DNA of 63,623 nucleotides from Marinobacter sp. (lineage in GTDB: Bacteria > Pseudomonadota > Gammaproteobacteria > Pseudomonadales > Oleiphilaceae), in contig JAKLLS010000004.1 of assembly GCA_022014155.1 (NCBI GenBank), positions 1-63,623 on the forward strand, written 5' to 3'. The notes under the pieces are model-generated. The model saw nothing but the letters and a program-made list of their open reading frames with translations. It did no database searches and was not told the origin of the DNA. Shown here piece after piece: positions 26,403 through 36,280 of this stretch (position 1 is its first letter; each line of letters opens with the position of its first letter). A program made the position numbers and the translations under genes.

Positions 26403-27698
26403 TTAGCCAGACAAAATCATCACGAACTCCGGTGCGAGCACCATGAGTGCAACGATAAACAGGTCCGCCACCAGAAACAGAGTGACGCCCCGGAAGATGT
26501 CGACCAGTGAGGCATATTTCGCGGCAACGCCACGGATCACGAAAATGTTCATACCGACCGGCGGAGTGATCATGCCGATTTCCAGAAGCTTAACCACCAG
26601 AACGCCAAACCAGATCAGCGATACCTGAAAGCTGTCCAGAATTGGCAGGAAGATGGGCAGGGTAATGAGCATGGCACCGAACGGTTCCATGAACAGACCC
26701 AGCACAAGGTAGACCACGACAATCATCAGCATCAGCTGCAGGAAACTCAGGTCCCAGGCAGCCAACAGGTCACCGACGGCACCCGATACACCACTGAGGC
26801 TGAGGAACACGGTAAACATGCTGGCACCGATACCGATGATCAGCAGCGACGATGTGGTGGCCAGCGTCTCCAGCAGCGCTGTTTTGAAGATACTCAGATC
26901 CAGCCGACGCAACATCAGGGAAATGATGATGGCGCCACCCGCGCCAATGGCCCCTGCTTCGGTGGCGGTGAAGACACCAGAGAACATCCCGCCAAAGATA
27001 ATCCCGCCAAGCACAAGTACCGGCCAGATTTCACGGATAGCCTGGGCAACGGTGTAGTCCAGTGCACCGTTCTCATGCCGGGGCACGATATCCGGTCGGA
27101 AAAAACTCACCAGCATAACGACCAGACTGTAGGCCACGGCAGTGACCAGGCCGATCACGATGCCACCCAGGAAGATATTGGTAATCGAGGTCTGGGTGAA
27201 GGTGCCGTAGATAATCATCAGAATACTTGGTGGAATCAGCGCACCGATGGTGCCACCAGCCGCGATCGTGCCGCAGGCAAAGCTGGGCTTGTAGCCGGAA
27301 CGCACCATTTCAGGAATGGCAATTTTGCCCATGGCGGCAGCGCAGGCCACACTGGAACCGGAAACGGCAGCAAAGCCGGAACTGGCGAAAATACTGGAGA
27401 TAGCCAGTCCACCCGGCAGCCAACGGAAAACCACTTTGGCGGCGTTAAACAGCCCCGCGGTCAACCCTGTGTGGTAACTGACGAACCCCATCAGCAGAAA
27501 CATGGGTACCGCGCTAAGCGTCCACTTGGACAGGAAGTCATAAGGTTTGGAGGCCAGCATACTGACCGCCACATCCGCCCCCATCATGGATGCGATACCA
27601 CCAAGCGATACGCCAATTAGGGCAATCGCCACCGGAACCCGCAAAATCAGCAGGGCCAGCAGAATACCAAGACCGATCAGACCTGTTTCGAGAGACAT
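26403..27698 (-). CDS. TRAP transporter large permease (DctM type)
   Basis: 431-residue inner-membrane protein of about 12 helices, the ion-coupled translocation subunit of a TRAP transporter. Family marks are SGSSVACAAAMGKIAIPEM and the reentrant-loop region GTIGALIPPSILMIIYG, plus MITPPVGMNIFVIRG near the end. Last gene of a dctP-dctQ-dctM set, 10 bases after the small permease. Substrate is inferred from regulation (see operator at 29605) to be a hydroxyphenylpropionate-like acid. Confidence 0.94.
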   Translation of the reverse strand: MSLETGLIGLGILLALLILRVPVAIALIGVSLGGIASMMGADVAVSMLASKPYDFLSKWTLSAVPMFLLMGFVSYHTGLTAGLFNAAKVVFRWLPGGLAISSIFASSGFAAVSGSSVACAAAMGKIAIPEMVRSGYKPSFACGTIAAGGTIGALIPPSILMIIYGTFTQTSITNIFLGGIVIGLVTAVAYSLVVMLVSFFRPDIVPRHENGALDYTVAQAIREIWPVLVLGGIIFGGMFSGVFTATEAGAIGAGGAIIISLMLRRLDLSIFKTALLETLATTSSLLIIGIGASMFTVFLSLSGVSGAVGDLLAAWDLSFLQLMLMIVVVYLVLGLFMEPFGAMLITLPIFLPILDSFQVSLIWFGVLVVKLLEIGMITPPVGMNIFVIRGVAAKYASLVDIFRGVTLFLVADLFIVALMVLAPEFVMILSG

Positions 27699-27708
27699 AG
27701 CGAATTAC

Positions 27709-28215
27709 CTACGCGGCGTCAGGAGCCGATTGCGGGAACAACAGAAGCGGTATGCGAATCAGGCAGACCAGAGCGGCCAGACCGAAGCCGAAAGGCAAAG
27801 CGAAATAACCCGGCCAGACGATGATCTGGGTGTCCAGCGCGACGATGTAGGCACCCACATCGAACTGCTCCATGGCTTTGTCCCAGGTGCTGATAGCCAG
27901 CACGGTGTACACGCCTATACAGACCACCGCGACCAGCACATCCACGATGCGCAAACCGAGCTTGCCGAACACGCTGGAAAATGCCTCAACAACAATCATC
28001 AAACGCTTACTTTCGACCCACGCCAGCGGTAACAGAACCAGCATAAGCATGTAGTAGCGGGTGACCATTTCCAGGGTGGCCGGCACCGATACTTCGAACA
28101 CCGTGCGGGCAATCACGTCGGCACAGATATGGACCATCATGGCCAGAATGCCGATCATGCCGAAGTACGACAGGAACCCTGTGAGCTTTTCCACTAGCCG
28201 GAATAGAGTGTTCAT
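27709..28215 (-). CDS. TRAP transporter small permease (DctQ type)
   Basis: 168 residues with four membrane helices (about 13-35, 50-68, 90-112 and 130-155), matching DctQ size and topology. The motif RTVFEVSVPATLEMVTRYYM is family-like. It joins the large permease in the membrane complex that receives substrate from the DctP protein. Confidence 0.9.
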   Translation of the reverse strand: MNTLFRLVEKLTGFLSYFGMIGILAMMVHICADVIARTVFEVSVPATLEMVTRYYMLMLVLLPLAWVESKRLMIVVEAFSSVFGKLGLRIVDVLVAVVCIGVYTVLAISTWDKAMEQFDVGAYIVALDTQIIVWPGYFALPFGFGLAALVCLIRIPLLLFPQSAPDAA

Positions 28216-28275
28216 AACGCCCTCAGCCTCACTTTGGAATAAAGGCCACCGCGATGATGGCCGCCCGGGAGTGGT

Positions 28276-29415
28276 TTACAGGCCGTATGTTGTCGGGTCG
28301 ACCTTGGAGAGGATCTCGGATTCGTACAGCGCCACAATGGCCTCTTCACTGCCTTCAGACTCTGCAATCAGCCGTTCCCACTTATCAACCAGAGCTTCGA
28401 AACGGGCAATCTTTTCTTCCGCACCCACAATATCGAAACGCTCTTCTGAGCTGGCGGCCGCAGTCACGAGATCCTGCGCCTTGAACTCATCGGTACTGGC
28501 AATCAGTGCATCGGAAGGCTCAACAATTTTCAGGTCATTCTCACGGGCAACAGACTTACCTTCTTCAACCATTTCCACCCAGCGAGCAGTGGTTCTCACG
28601 TTGGCTACGATTGACGCTTTCATCAATGCCTCGCGATCATCCACTGACAGACCTTGCCAGACATTGTTCTTGACTGAATGATTGGCCAGAGAATGGAAGG
28701 TACCCATGTCCAACAGGGTGATGTGCGAGATGACTTCGCCCAGATTGAAGGAAATCACATCAGAGATAGACGTCACCGTGCCGTCAATGACACGCTGGGA
28801 CAACGCCTCGAACGCCTCGCCTGTCGTCATGGTGACCGCTTTGCCACCCATGGCCTCGACCCAGCGCGCATGTTGCGGTGTTGCAGTGCGCAGGCGCAGT
28901 CCATCCAGGTCTTCCGGCTTGGTCACAGGAGCTGTCGTCAGGAGGCTGTAGGGGTTGGCGTGGGAGTTGGTGTAGACCACACCCAGTTTCTTGAATTCGC
29001 TTTGGCAATCATCACAGGTAACAACGTATTCCGTCATCGCGGCCGCGGTCACCTGGGGATTGCGGTGTCCCATCATGGACAAATCACCCACCAGATTGAA
29101 ATTCGGCAGGTCTGCCGGGAAATAAGATGGCAAGAAAAGACCAACTTCCACCATACCGCTAAGAATTGCAGCACGCATATTGCCCAGAGTGGTAATTTCG
29201 GTGCCGAACAGACGACCACTCAGGTTGCCGTTCGAGTACTCCGGCAACAGTTCCTGGAAATCTGTATACAGCGGATCATGGGCAGGATGAAGGGGCGGCA
29301 AACCGGAAGCTAAACGAAGCTCCCTGGCGGAAACACCTGAAACGAGGGTTGCTGCAAGGACGACACCGCACAGTATGTTGGCGGCAGTTTTCATGGAAGG
29401 TAATGTTATTGTCAT
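28276..29415 (-). CDS. TRAP transporter solute-binding protein (DctP type)
   Basis: The track ORF starts at 29598, across the promoter and leader. The better start is ATG at 29415 (MTITLPSMKTAANILCG), with GGTGA five bases before it; 379 residues. A signal peptide ends near VSGVSARELRL. The carboxylate-binding Arg of the family is expected in LDGLRLRTATPQHARWVEA; the motif GEAFEALSQRVIDGTVTS is also typical. It captures an organic acid in the periplasm. Its own promoter carries an MhpR-type operator, so the likely ligand is 3-(3-hydroxyphenyl)propionate or a related phenylpropanoid (inference). Confidence 0.92.
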   Translation of the reverse strand: MTITLPSMKTAANILCGVVLAATLVSGVSARELRLASGLPPLHPAHDPLYTDFQELLPEYSNGNLSGRLFGTEITTLGNMRAAILSGMVEVGLFLPSYFPADLPNFNLVGDLSMMGHRNPQVTAAAMTEYVVTCDDCQSEFKKLGVVYTNSHANPYSLLTTAPVTKPEDLDGLRLRTATPQHARWVEAMGGKAVTMTTGEAFEALSQRVIDGTVTSISDVISFNLGEVISHITLLDMGTFHSLANHSVKNNVWQGLSVDDREALMKASIVANVRTTARWVEMVEEGKSVARENDLKIVEPSDALIASTDEFKAQDLVTAAASSEERFDIVGAEEKIARFEALVDKWERLIAESEGSEEAIVALYESEILSKVDPTTYGL

Positions 29416-29558
29416 AATGGTCACCGAGTATAGAAATTCAGTATTGATTGTCTTGTCAGGCCAGCCTGGCGCTCCCAATTTGACCGTCGTCAAGGCAACG
29501 GAGATTCTTTTTCCGTAACCTGCCAAATACGTGTATATCCCTATCCTTTGCTGTCTGC

Positions 29559-29588
29559 AGTATAAGAACTGACAAAAGTCAGGCTCAA
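29559..29588 (-). promoter_or_regulatory. promoter of the TRAP transporter operon
   Basis: On the minus strand TTGAGC (29588-29583), 18 bases, then TATACT (29564-29559). The -35 sequence, spacer length and -10 are the same as in the mhpA promoter (TTGAGG-N18-TATACT). Predicted transcription start is near 29552, giving a leader of about 137 bases before dctP. Confidence 0.75.
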
Positions 29589-29604
29589 TAAAAATCACTT
29601 GCTA

Positions 29605-29621
29605 TGTGCACCTGATGCACA
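29605..29621. promoter_or_regulatory. MhpR-type operator upstream of the TRAP operon
   Basis: TGTGCACCTGATGCACA matches the E. coli MhpR operator as I recall it (GGTGCACCTGGTGCACA) at 15 of 17 bases. Its centre lies 51.5 bases upstream of the centre of the -10 hexamer, about -61 from the predicted start. This is exactly the same distance as at mhpA. Position near -60 suits activation by an IclR-type regulator with cAMP-CRP or alone. Confidence 0.78.
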
Positions 29622-29636
29622 GCATTTCCCGTGGAC

Positions 29637-29670
29637 AAAAAAAGGGCCAGTTGGACATGTCCAACTGGCC
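29637..29670 (-). terminator. rho-independent terminator of the mhp operon
   Basis: Perfect palindrome GGCCAGTTGGACATGTCCAACTGGCC followed on the minus strand by seven T. It ends the mhpABCDFE transcript 30 bases after the mhpE stop and separates it from the TRAP promoter. Confidence 0.92.
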
Positions 29671-29699
29671 AAACGAGGGGTCACAACAACGCCTCTTAC

Positions 29700-30728
29700 C
29701 TACTTCTCGCTCTGCTTCAGCAGGTCCAACGCAACATCCACAATCATGTCTTCCTGACCACCCACCATGCGGCGGCGGCCAAGCTCCACCAGAATGTCCA
29801 CGGTTTTCAGGCCGTATTTCTGTGCGGCCACCTCGGAGTGGCGCAGGAAGCTGGAGTAAACACCGGCGTAGCCCAGGGCCAGGGTTTCACGATCCACACG
29901 CACCGGGCGATCCTGCAGCGGTCGTACGATGTCATCAGCGGCATCCATCAGCTTGTACAGGTCCGTGCCGTGCTCCCAGCCCAGCTTGTCAAAGGCCGCA
30001 ATGCACACCTCCAATGGAGCGTTACCGGCGCCAGCGCCCTGGCCCGCCAGGGAAGCATCGACACGGTCACACCCTTCTTCTACCGCGACGATGGAGTTGG
30101 CCACACCCAACGCCAGGTTGTGGTGGGCATGAATACCGGTTTCGGTTCTAGGATCCAGCACATCTTTCACGGCCCGGAAGCGGTCGCGGATATCGTTCAT
30201 GTTCATGGCGCCGCCGGAGTCCACCACGTAGATGCAGGTGGCGCCGTAGCTTTCCATCAGCTTCGCCTGCTCAGCCAGACCTTGTGGAGTCTGCATGTGG
30301 CTCATCATCAGAAAGCCCACAGTGTCCATGCCCAGTTTGCGGGCGTGTTCAATGTGCTGTCTGGAGACGTCCGCTTCGGTGCAGTGGGTCGCCACGCGCA
30401 CGATGCGTGCACCGGCGTTGTAGGCGTTGTCCAGGTCGTGGACGGTGCCAATACCGGGCAGCAGCAAGGTCGCGATCCGGGCGTGCTGGATGACTTCCGC
30501 GACCGCCTCGATCCACTCCAGGTCGGTATGAGCGCCAAAACCGTAGTTGAAACTGGAGCCCTGCAGGCCGTCGCCATGGGCTACTTCAATGCTGTCGACT
30601 TTGGCCTGATCCAGCGCCCGTGCGATGTCCTGCACGTTCTTGATGGAGTACTGATGGCGAACGGCATGACTGCCGTCTCGCAGAGTCACATCGGAGATGG
30701 TGAGTTTTTTGCCAGGATTAAAGGTCAT
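29700..30728 (-). CDS. mhpE: 4-hydroxy-2-oxovalerate aldolase
   Basis: Mn-dependent DRE-TIM aldolase splitting 4-hydroxy-2-oxovalerate into pyruvate and acetaldehyde; 342 residues, normal length. The catalytic and metal motifs are [16 protein letters not shown] at the N-terminus and [15 protein letters not shown] near residue 200. In this family it forms a channelling complex with the acylating acetaldehyde dehydrogenase encoded just upstream (12-base gap). GGAG precedes the ATG. Last gene of the operon. It could equally be named dmpG, since the phenol pathway ends in the same step. Confidence 0.96.
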   Translation of the reverse strand: MTFNPGKKLTISDVTLRDGSHAVRHQYSIKNVQDIARALDQAKVDSIEVAHGDGLQGSSFNYGFGAHTDLEWIEAVAEVIQHARIATLLLPGIGTVHDLDNAYNAGARIVRVATHCTEADVSRQHIEHARKLGMDTVGFLMMSHMQTPQGLAEQAKLMESYGATCIYVVDSGGAMNMNDIRDRFRAVKDVLDPRTETGIHAHHNLALGVANSIVAVEEGCDRVDASLAGQGAGAGNAPLEVCIAAFDKLGWEHGTDLYKLMDAADDIVRPLQDRPVRVDRETLALGYAGVYSSFLRHSEVAAQKYGLKTVDILVELGRRRMVGGQEDMIVDVALDLLKQSEK

Positions 30729-30740
30729 TTGTCAGTCTCC

Positions 30741-31676
30741 TCAGTTGATCAGTGACTCGGCGATGCGCTCGGCAGTGCCAAGGGCTGCGGAGGTCATGAT
30801 GTCGAGGTTGCCGGCGTAGGCCGGGAGGTAATGGGCGGCGCCTTCCACTTCCAGGAACACGGAGGTTTTCAGTCCGCTGAAATGACCAAGCCCCGGTACG
30901 TTGATGGGCTGATCTTCCGGGATCTCGTCAAACTGCACCTTCTGCTTCAGGCGGTAACCCGGAACGTAACTCTGTACAGCAGCGGCCATCTCCTCTACAG
31001 ACTTTTCAACTTCGGCCTTGTCGGCAGCGTCGGACAGCACGTAGACGGTGTCCCGCATCAACAGCGGCGGCTCAGCCGGGTTGAGAATGATGATGGCCTT
31101 GCCCTTGCGGGCACCACCGACCACCTCGATGGCTTTGGAGGTGGTTTCGGTGAACTCGTCGATGTTGGCACGGGTACCCGGGCCAGCGGACTTGCTGGAA
31201 ATCGAAGCGACGATTTCGGCGTAATGTACCTTCGCGATTCGTGACACCGCCGCCACCATGGGAATGGTGGCCTGGCCACCGCAGGTGACCATGTTCACGT
31301 TGCCTTCCTGCAGGTTCTGCTCCAGGTTGACCACCGGTACACAATACGGGCCAATCGCAGCAGGCGTCAGATCAACGATCTTGATGCTTTCCTTGTGGCC
31401 ACGCAGGAACACTTCGTTGTGCCTGTGAGCGCCAGCGGAGGTGGCGTCAAACACGACATCAATGTCGGCAAACTCCGGCATCTTCACCAAGCCGTCCACA
31501 CCCTCGTGGGTGGTGGCCACGCCCATGCGTCTGGCACGGGCCAAGCCGTCGGATTCCGGGTCGATACCTACCATGGCGCCCATCTCAATGTTCCGGCCAT
31601 TGCGCAGGATCTTGATCATCAGGTCGGTACCAATGTTGCCAGAGCCGATGATCGCGGCTTTGATTTTCTTGCTCAT
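30741..31676 (-). CDS. mhpF: acetaldehyde dehydrogenase, acylating
   Basis: Converts acetaldehyde plus CoA and NAD to acetyl-CoA; partner of MhpE. 311 residues. NAD-binding motif is [18 protein letters not shown] at the start; the catalytic Cys lies in [13 protein letters not shown] (about residue 130). AGGAAAC precedes the ATG. Gene order mhpD-mhpF-mhpE is preserved as in E. coli. Confidence 0.96.
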   Translation of the reverse strand: MSKKIKAAIIGSGNIGTDLMIKILRNGRNIEMGAMVGIDPESDGLARARRMGVATTHEGVDGLVKMPEFADIDVVFDATSAGAHRHNEVFLRGHKESIKIVDLTPAAIGPYCVPVVNLEQNLQEGNVNMVTCGGQATIPMVAAVSRIAKVHYAEIVASISSKSAGPGTRANIDEFTETTSKAIEVVGGARKGKAIIILNPAEPPLLMRDTVYVLSDAADKAEVEKSVEEMAAAVQSYVPGYRLKQKVQFDEIPEDQPINVPGLGHFSGLKTSVFLEVEGAAHYLPAYAGNLDIMTSAALGTAERIAESLIN

Positions 31677-31706
31677 AACTCGTTTCCTCAGAATATCCAG
31701 TGGGCT

Positions 31707-32501
31707 TTATTCAACACTGAACGACACGCCCACCTGGCCAATGCCTTCAATCACGGCCTCAAACCGGTCACCGGCTGCTACGGGCGACATAGGCCCCAGG
31801 GCACCGGTCAGAATGATGTCGCCTTTACGCAGCGGCTCGCCCAGGGCAGCCATCTTGCGCGCCAGCCAGACGGCAGCGTTGAGCGGGTTGCCCAGGCACT
31901 CTGAACCGTCGCCGGCAGACACTTCTTCGCCATTACGGGTCATGCTCATGGCGGCCTTACGCAAATCCACGCCATCAATACGGCGCGCCGGACCACCCAA
32001 TACAAAGCAACCACTGGAGGCGTTATCCGCCACGGTATCCACAAAACGGATGTTCCAGTTCTCTACCCGGCTGCCGACAATTTCCAGGGCGGGCATGACC
32101 CAGTCCACCGCAGCTACCAGGTCAGCCAGCCCGGTGTCTTCCCGGGTCAGATCATCAGCTAGCACCAGAGCGATCTCCGCCTCCACTTTCGGCTGCAGCA
32201 CCCGGTCAATCGGGACTTCTTCGTTATCGCCGTAGGCCATATCGGCATACAGGGTGCCGAAGTCCGGCTGATTCACACCCAGCTGAGCCTGAACCTTGGG
32301 ATTGGTCAGGCCGATCTTGCGCCCAACCACGCGTGCCCCGTTGGCGCAGGCGTGAGCCACGTTCAGCCGCTGGATCTGATAGGCTGCTTCGGCGTTGTCT
32401 TCGCCAATGCGCTCACGCAGTGGGGCGATCGGCTCGCCGGTCTGCTCGGCGATTCGAAGAGACTCGGCAATCACCTCCAGAGCTTTGCTATCAATAGTCA
32501 T
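31707..32501 (-). CDS. mhpD: 2-hydroxypenta-2,4-dienoate hydratase
   Basis: Adds water to 2-hydroxypenta-2,4-dienoate, forming 4-hydroxy-2-oxovalerate; 264 residues of the fumarylacetoacetase-like hydratase/decarboxylase family. Recognised by [19 protein letters not shown] and [13 protein letters not shown], with the metal-binding acidic residues in the latter segment. The related oxalocrotonate decarboxylase (DmpH) shares the fold; position between mhpC and mhpF and the MhpD-like sequence favour the hydratase. This step is common to the phenol and phenylpropionate routes. Confidence 0.93.
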   Translation of the reverse strand: MTIDSKALEVIAESLRIAEQTGEPIAPLRERIGEDNAEAAYQIQRLNVAHACANGARVVGRKIGLTNPKVQAQLGVNQPDFGTLYADMAYGDNEEVPIDRVLQPKVEAEIALVLADDLTREDTGLADLVAAVDWVMPALEIVGSRVENWNIRFVDTVADNASSGCFVLGGPARRIDGVDLRKAAMSMTRNGEEVSAGDGSECLGNPLNAAVWLARKMAALGEPLRKGDIILTGALGPMSPVAAGDRFEAVIEGIGQVGVSFSVE

Positions 32502-32548
32502 AGTGTTCCCCGGTGGACAAAACCTTCAGTGAATGAAATTCCCGCACC

Positions 32549-33415
32549 TCAGATACCGTGCTTGAGGAAATCCAGAACCATGCGATTGAACTTGTCGGCG
32601 TACTCCCACTGCACCCAGTGGCCGCATCGGTTGAAGATGTGGAGTTCGGCACGCTGAAGTCCGTTGACCAGGCGAATACCGGTGTCCATGGGTACGAAGC
32701 GATCATCGCGGCCCCAGACGATCAGGGTCTCATTGGCGATCTCGCCCAGTCGGTGTCCCACATCCGGGAATTGCTTCGGGTTGGCCTGAGAGCTCTTCAC
32801 GAAGTTCTCCAGGTGATCCCTGCGGGCCAGGATGTTGTCCAGGCGCGTCTGGAACAGTTCTTCGGTCAGATTGCTGGTATCGAACACGAAGATGTCCATC
32901 ATCTCCTTGAGGTTTTCCATGGTCGGATCACGGTACAGCTTGCCGATACGCTTGATGCCCTCTGCCGGCATGGGCGTGAACAGACTGCCACCACCAGTAC
33001 CGCCCCCCATCAGGATCAGCTTGTCCACGTGCTCCGGGTACTCCAGTGCAAACGCCACGGCACTGTGACCGCCCATGGAGTTACCGATGATGTGAATCCT
33101 GTTCAGATCCAGAGCATCCACCAGCCCCTTCAGAACGCGGGCATTGAGATGTGAACGGGAGCTGTCGTTGACGATGGTGTCACTCTTGCTCCAGCCCGGG
33201 CTGTCCATCAGGATCACCCGATAGCCGGCGTCGGTCAGCGGCTGGATATTGCGGTTGAAGTTGGCCCAACCACTGGCACCCGGCCCGGAGCCGTGCAGCA
33301 TCACCACAACTTCTTCACCTGATTCGGTGTCGTTGTAGTGGATGTTCAGGTCGGCATCGCCTTCCCTGATGGATACAAATTTACTGGTGCCTTCTTCGGT
33401 CCATTGCTGAGTCAT
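32549..33415 (-). CDS. mhpC: 2-hydroxy-6-oxonona-2,4-dienedioate hydrolase
   Basis: C-C bond hydrolase of the alpha/beta fold that cleaves the meta-ring-fission product of 2,3-dihydroxyphenylpropionate into succinate and 2-hydroxypentadienoate. 288 residues, the same as E. coli MhpC. Nucleophile Ser in [12 protein letters not shown] (about 110), acid in [12 protein letters not shown] and His in [12 protein letters not shown] (about 267). The oxyanion segment [15 protein letters not shown] (here [16 protein letters not shown]) is typical. GAGGTGAGTAAAC lies before the ATG. Confidence 0.96.
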   Translation of the reverse strand: MTQQWTEEGTSKFVSIREGDADLNIHYNDTESGEEVVVMLHGSGPGASGWANFNRNIQPLTDAGYRVILMDSPGWSKSDTIVNDSSRSHLNARVLKGLVDALDLNRIHIIGNSMGGHSAVAFALEYPEHVDKLILMGGGTGGGSLFTPMPAEGIKRIGKLYRDPTMENLKEMMDIFVFDTSNLTEELFQTRLDNILARRDHLENFVKSSQANPKQFPDVGHRLGEIANETLIVWGRDDRFVPMDTGIRLVNGLQRAELHIFNRCGHWVQWEYADKFNRMVLDFLKHGI

Positions 33416-33460
33416 GTTTACTCACCTCGTATCTGGTATGTGTCGCCGCTTGACCGTGCC

Positions 33461-34402
33461 TTACACCATCGTGGCGCTAAGCGCTCCGAATCCTGCAATC
33501 CACTCAGGAATCGGGCGGTAGTAACGTGCGCTTTCACGGTAAGGACCAATAGCGGCCATGGCGGCGGCTGCCGCTACCCAGGCCTTGACCTCGTGGGTGG
33601 ACTTGCCGGCCTTCTCGGAAACCTCCTGATTGCTCACCGAATCCAGTTCGAACGTTCGATTCGCCCCCAGAAGGTCTAGGAACCACTGATCCCACTCCGG
33701 ATTCAGCGGATGGAGCGTGTTCTGATCTTCAGTAAAACGACGGGCAGCCTCGATGACCCGTTTGGTACGGGCTTCCCGCTCCTTCGCCGGAAGATCCCGA
33801 CCACTGCCCAGCAGGCGGTCTTTCATGTGGTCATTGGCCGTTGCCAACTCCGGCACTGGCGGCTGATGGGACAGACCACCGGAACCAATGATCAGCACCC
33901 GTTTGTGCAATGACGCTGCGTAGCGACCCAGGGCATCACCCAACAGGCGTGCACGCTCGAACGACGGCAATGGCACGGCCACCGAGTTGATAAACACCGG
34001 AATCACCGGGACCCTGTCCAGTCCGCCCAGCAAAAACTCAAGAGGCTGCGCAAATCCGTGGTCCACCTGCATCTTGTGAGACAGGGCCACATCCACACCG
34101 GCATCCATAACAGACTGTATGGCAGCCTCGGCCAGATCACCCGGCACCGACAGTTCACCCTCGGCAGAGCCAAAGTCACCGATGGCATAGGCACGGGTGC
34201 CAATACAGAACGGCGGCATGATGTCGTAGAAGAATCCGTTGTAATGATCCGGAGCAAACAGAATCACCAGTTCAGGATCAAATTCTGCAATCTGTTCCCG
34301 CGCCGTTGCCACCACACCGCTGACTTCGTCGAGTACGGACTGTTCCGGATCAACAAAGCCCACCAGGGGGGTGTGAGACAAGCACTGCAAAAGTGCCGAC
34401 AT
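33461..34402 (-). CDS. mhpB: 2,3-dihydroxyphenylpropionate 1,2-dioxygenase
   Basis: Fe(II) extradiol dioxygenase of the LigB (class III) type, unrelated in fold to the catechol dioxygenase at 1.5 kb. Start at ATG 34402 ([17 protein letters not shown]), one base after the mhpA stop; 313 residues against 314 in E. coli. Catalytic His in [12 protein letters not shown] (about 115) and in [13 protein letters not shown] (about 179); metal site near [13 protein letters not shown]. The C-terminal [13 protein letters not shown] matches MhpB closely. Confidence 0.96.
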   Translation of the reverse strand: MSALLQCLSHTPLVGFVDPEQSVLDEVSGVVATAREQIAEFDPELVILFAPDHYNGFFYDIMPPFCIGTRAYAIGDFGSAEGELSVPGDLAEAAIQSVMDAGVDVALSHKMQVDHGFAQPLEFLLGGLDRVPVIPVFINSVAVPLPSFERARLLGDALGRYAASLHKRVLIIGSGGLSHQPPVPELATANDHMKDRLLGSGRDLPAKEREARTKRVIEAARRFTEDQNTLHPLNPEWDQWFLDLLGANRTFELDSVSNQEVSEKAGKSTHEVKAWVAAAAAMAAIGPYRESARYYRPIPEWIAGFGALSATMV

Positions 34403-34403
34403 A

Positions 34404-36083
34404 TCAGGCCACCTCACTATTGGGTGACCGATCGGTGCTTTTCGCATGTTGCGGCAATGCCTTGAGCACACTCAGGTATTCGTCGGTCACATCGCCCAGT
34501 GTCTGGGGAATCGCTACCGCGCCCACGAAACGATCCGGTCGCAATACGGCCACCGAAGCGGGGAACCGGCCAAACCATTCCTTGAGTCGACCCTGAGTGT
34601 CACCGACACGAATCACTTCGTCAGAGACATCACTGGGGCAACGCAGCTGAACGTCGGGCACCACCTGGATAAAGCGGGTTCCCAGGGCCTTCCAGGCATC
34701 CACCTGCTCCCGGGTCAGACCCCAGGTAGGGTCAGCACCCCAGGCAATAACCGCAAAACCATCGCCGATAACATCATCCAACAAGCCTTCCTCGCCGGAC
34801 TCACGGACAACACGGGGCTGGATAAACATCTTGCCCACGGGGGAATCCTTGACACCCTTTTTAACTTCCACCTGGGCGCCGTTCTCATACTTGGGCATCG
34901 GCTTGAAGCGCATCTCAAGGAAATATCGTTTTACCGGGGGGATATACCCCATCATCCAGGACAGCCCGTCACGCAGCGCCCCCTGCCAACGCTTGGGAGG
35001 AGCCAGCACATGACCCGCCATGACCGACAGGTCGATCATCGCCCGGGCATGATCCCTACGCTCGATCTCATACGTGTCGAGCAGCTCGGGGCCGGCCTTG
35101 CCCTGGACCACCAGCGACAGCTTCCACGCCAGGTTGAAAGCATCCCGCATACCACTGTTGTAACCCTGCCCCTGCCAGACCGGCATGATATGGGCCGCAT
35201 CACCTGCCAGCAGAATCCTGTCCTTGCGGAACTGTCCGGCAAGGCGGGCGTTATGGGTGTATACGCGGCTTCTGATCAGTTCAACGTTATCGGGGTTCGG
35301 GATGACCTTGCGCAACAGTTCACGCATGTTCTCCGGTTTACTGAGCTGCTCTTCCGTTTCACCCGGCATCACCATAAATTCAAAGCGACGGGTAGCGTGG
35401 GGCAACGCTGCAGATACATAAGGCCGCTCCGGATCGGCGCACAGATAAACGTTTGGCGTTGCCAGAGGATCGTTTGCGATATCCACCACGATCCACTGGT
35501 TCGGTGCGGTTTTACCGTCAAAGCTGATGCCCAGGGCGCGGCGCACATAACTATTGCCGCCATCACAGGCAATCAGGTAATCGGCCCGAATCGATTCTTT
35601 CTGGCCTTCGGGACCGTCAGCGACAAGCGTTACGCCGTCGGCATCCTGCTCAAACTCCTGGACATCCCGCGAGAACAGGACCTGCACATTCTCAAAACGA
35701 CCCAGGCCGCGATGCAGTACCGCATCCACCTGCGGCTGGATAAACGCATTCCTCCGGGACCAACCGAACTCGTCGGTCATCGGCTGAATATCCGCAAAAC
35801 AGCGCCCCTTCGGCGTCAGGAACCTCATGGCATGGTAAGGTGTGGTGTGAGGCAACACGTCATCAATCAGCCCGATGGACTGAATCGTGCGCAGTGACTC
35901 ATCATCGATACCAATGGCCCGGGGGTAATCGATCAGCTCGTCGAGCTTTTCAATCACCACGACCTCCACCCCGGCCTGGCCAAGATAGTTGGCGATGGTC
36001 AGACCAACGGGACCGGCACCCAGGATGGCCACTTTGCCGGTATAATCGGGAGAAACCTTGCTTGTTTTTTGGGAACTTTTCAT
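34404..36083 (-). CDS. mhpA: 3-(3-hydroxyphenyl)propionate hydroxylase
   Basis: FAD and NAD(P)H aromatic hydroxylase that forms 2,3-dihydroxyphenylpropionate; 559 residues, first gene of the operon. FAD motifs: [21 protein letters not shown] (dinucleotide fold, about 18-38), the DG-type motif [16 protein letters not shown] and the GD motif [19 protein letters not shown] (about 290). A C-terminal thioredoxin-like domain follows. AAGGTG stands five bases before the ATG. The promoter and operator lie 110-175 bases upstream. Confidence 0.95.
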   Translation of the reverse strand: MKSSQKTSKVSPDYTGKVAILGAGPVGLTIANYLGQAGVEVVVIEKLDELIDYPRAIGIDDESLRTIQSIGLIDDVLPHTTPYHAMRFLTPKGRCFADIQPMTDEFGWSRRNAFIQPQVDAVLHRGLGRFENVQVLFSRDVQEFEQDADGVTLVADGPEGQKESIRADYLIACDGGNSYVRRALGISFDGKTAPNQWIVVDIANDPLATPNVYLCADPERPYVSAALPHATRRFEFMVMPGETEEQLSKPENMRELLRKVIPNPDNVELIRSRVYTHNARLAGQFRKDRILLAGDAAHIMPVWQGQGYNSGMRDAFNLAWKLSLVVQGKAGPELLDTYEIERRDHARAMIDLSVMAGHVLAPPKRWQGALRDGLSWMMGYIPPVKRYFLEMRFKPMPKYENGAQVEVKKGVKDSPVGKMFIQPRVVRESGEEGLLDDVIGDGFAVIAWGADPTWGLTREQVDAWKALGTRFIQVVPDVQLRCPSDVSDEVIRVGDTQGRLKEWFGRFPASVAVLRPDRFVGAVAIPQTLGDVTDEYLSVLKALPQHAKSTDRSPNSEVA

Positions 36084-36195
36084 AAGAACACCTTGCTAAG
36101 CAGAAGCTCGAGAGCTCTGGATTTGGCTACCCAGCCCGAGGTCCGGGTTTGCTCGCTGAGTTAGGCTAAAATTGTCATTTGTCATTGTCGCAAGC

Positions 36196-36225
36196 AGTAT
36201 AAAAATCAGTCTGAACTGCCCTCAA
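36196..36225 (-). promoter_or_regulatory. promoter of mhpA operon
   Basis: Minus strand TTGAGG (36225-36220), 18 bases, TATACT (36201-36196); predicted start near 36189, so the leader is about 105 bases. The operator centre is at about -61, close to the -58 described for E. coli mhpA. Confidence 0.75.
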
Positions 36226-36241
36226 CGAAAACCAGAGGCTC

Positions 36242-36258
36242 AGTGCACATAGTGCACC
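36242..36258. promoter_or_regulatory. MhpR-type operator between mhpR and mhpA
   Basis: AGTGCACATAGTGCACC; read on the minus strand GGTGCACTATGTGCACT, 13 of 17 to the E. coli site. The two GTGCAC half-sites are intact. It lies 30 bases from the -35 of mhpA and only 22 bases before the mhpR ATG, so MhpR binding could also restrain its own gene. Confidence 0.78.
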
Positions 36259-36280
36259 GGCCCATCAGGTCGAAATCCGA

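Noticed and set aside
34446-35897. 483-codon plus-strand open frame opposite mhpA
   Set aside because: Antisense to a clear FAD hydroxylase; no recognisable motif or ribosome-binding site.
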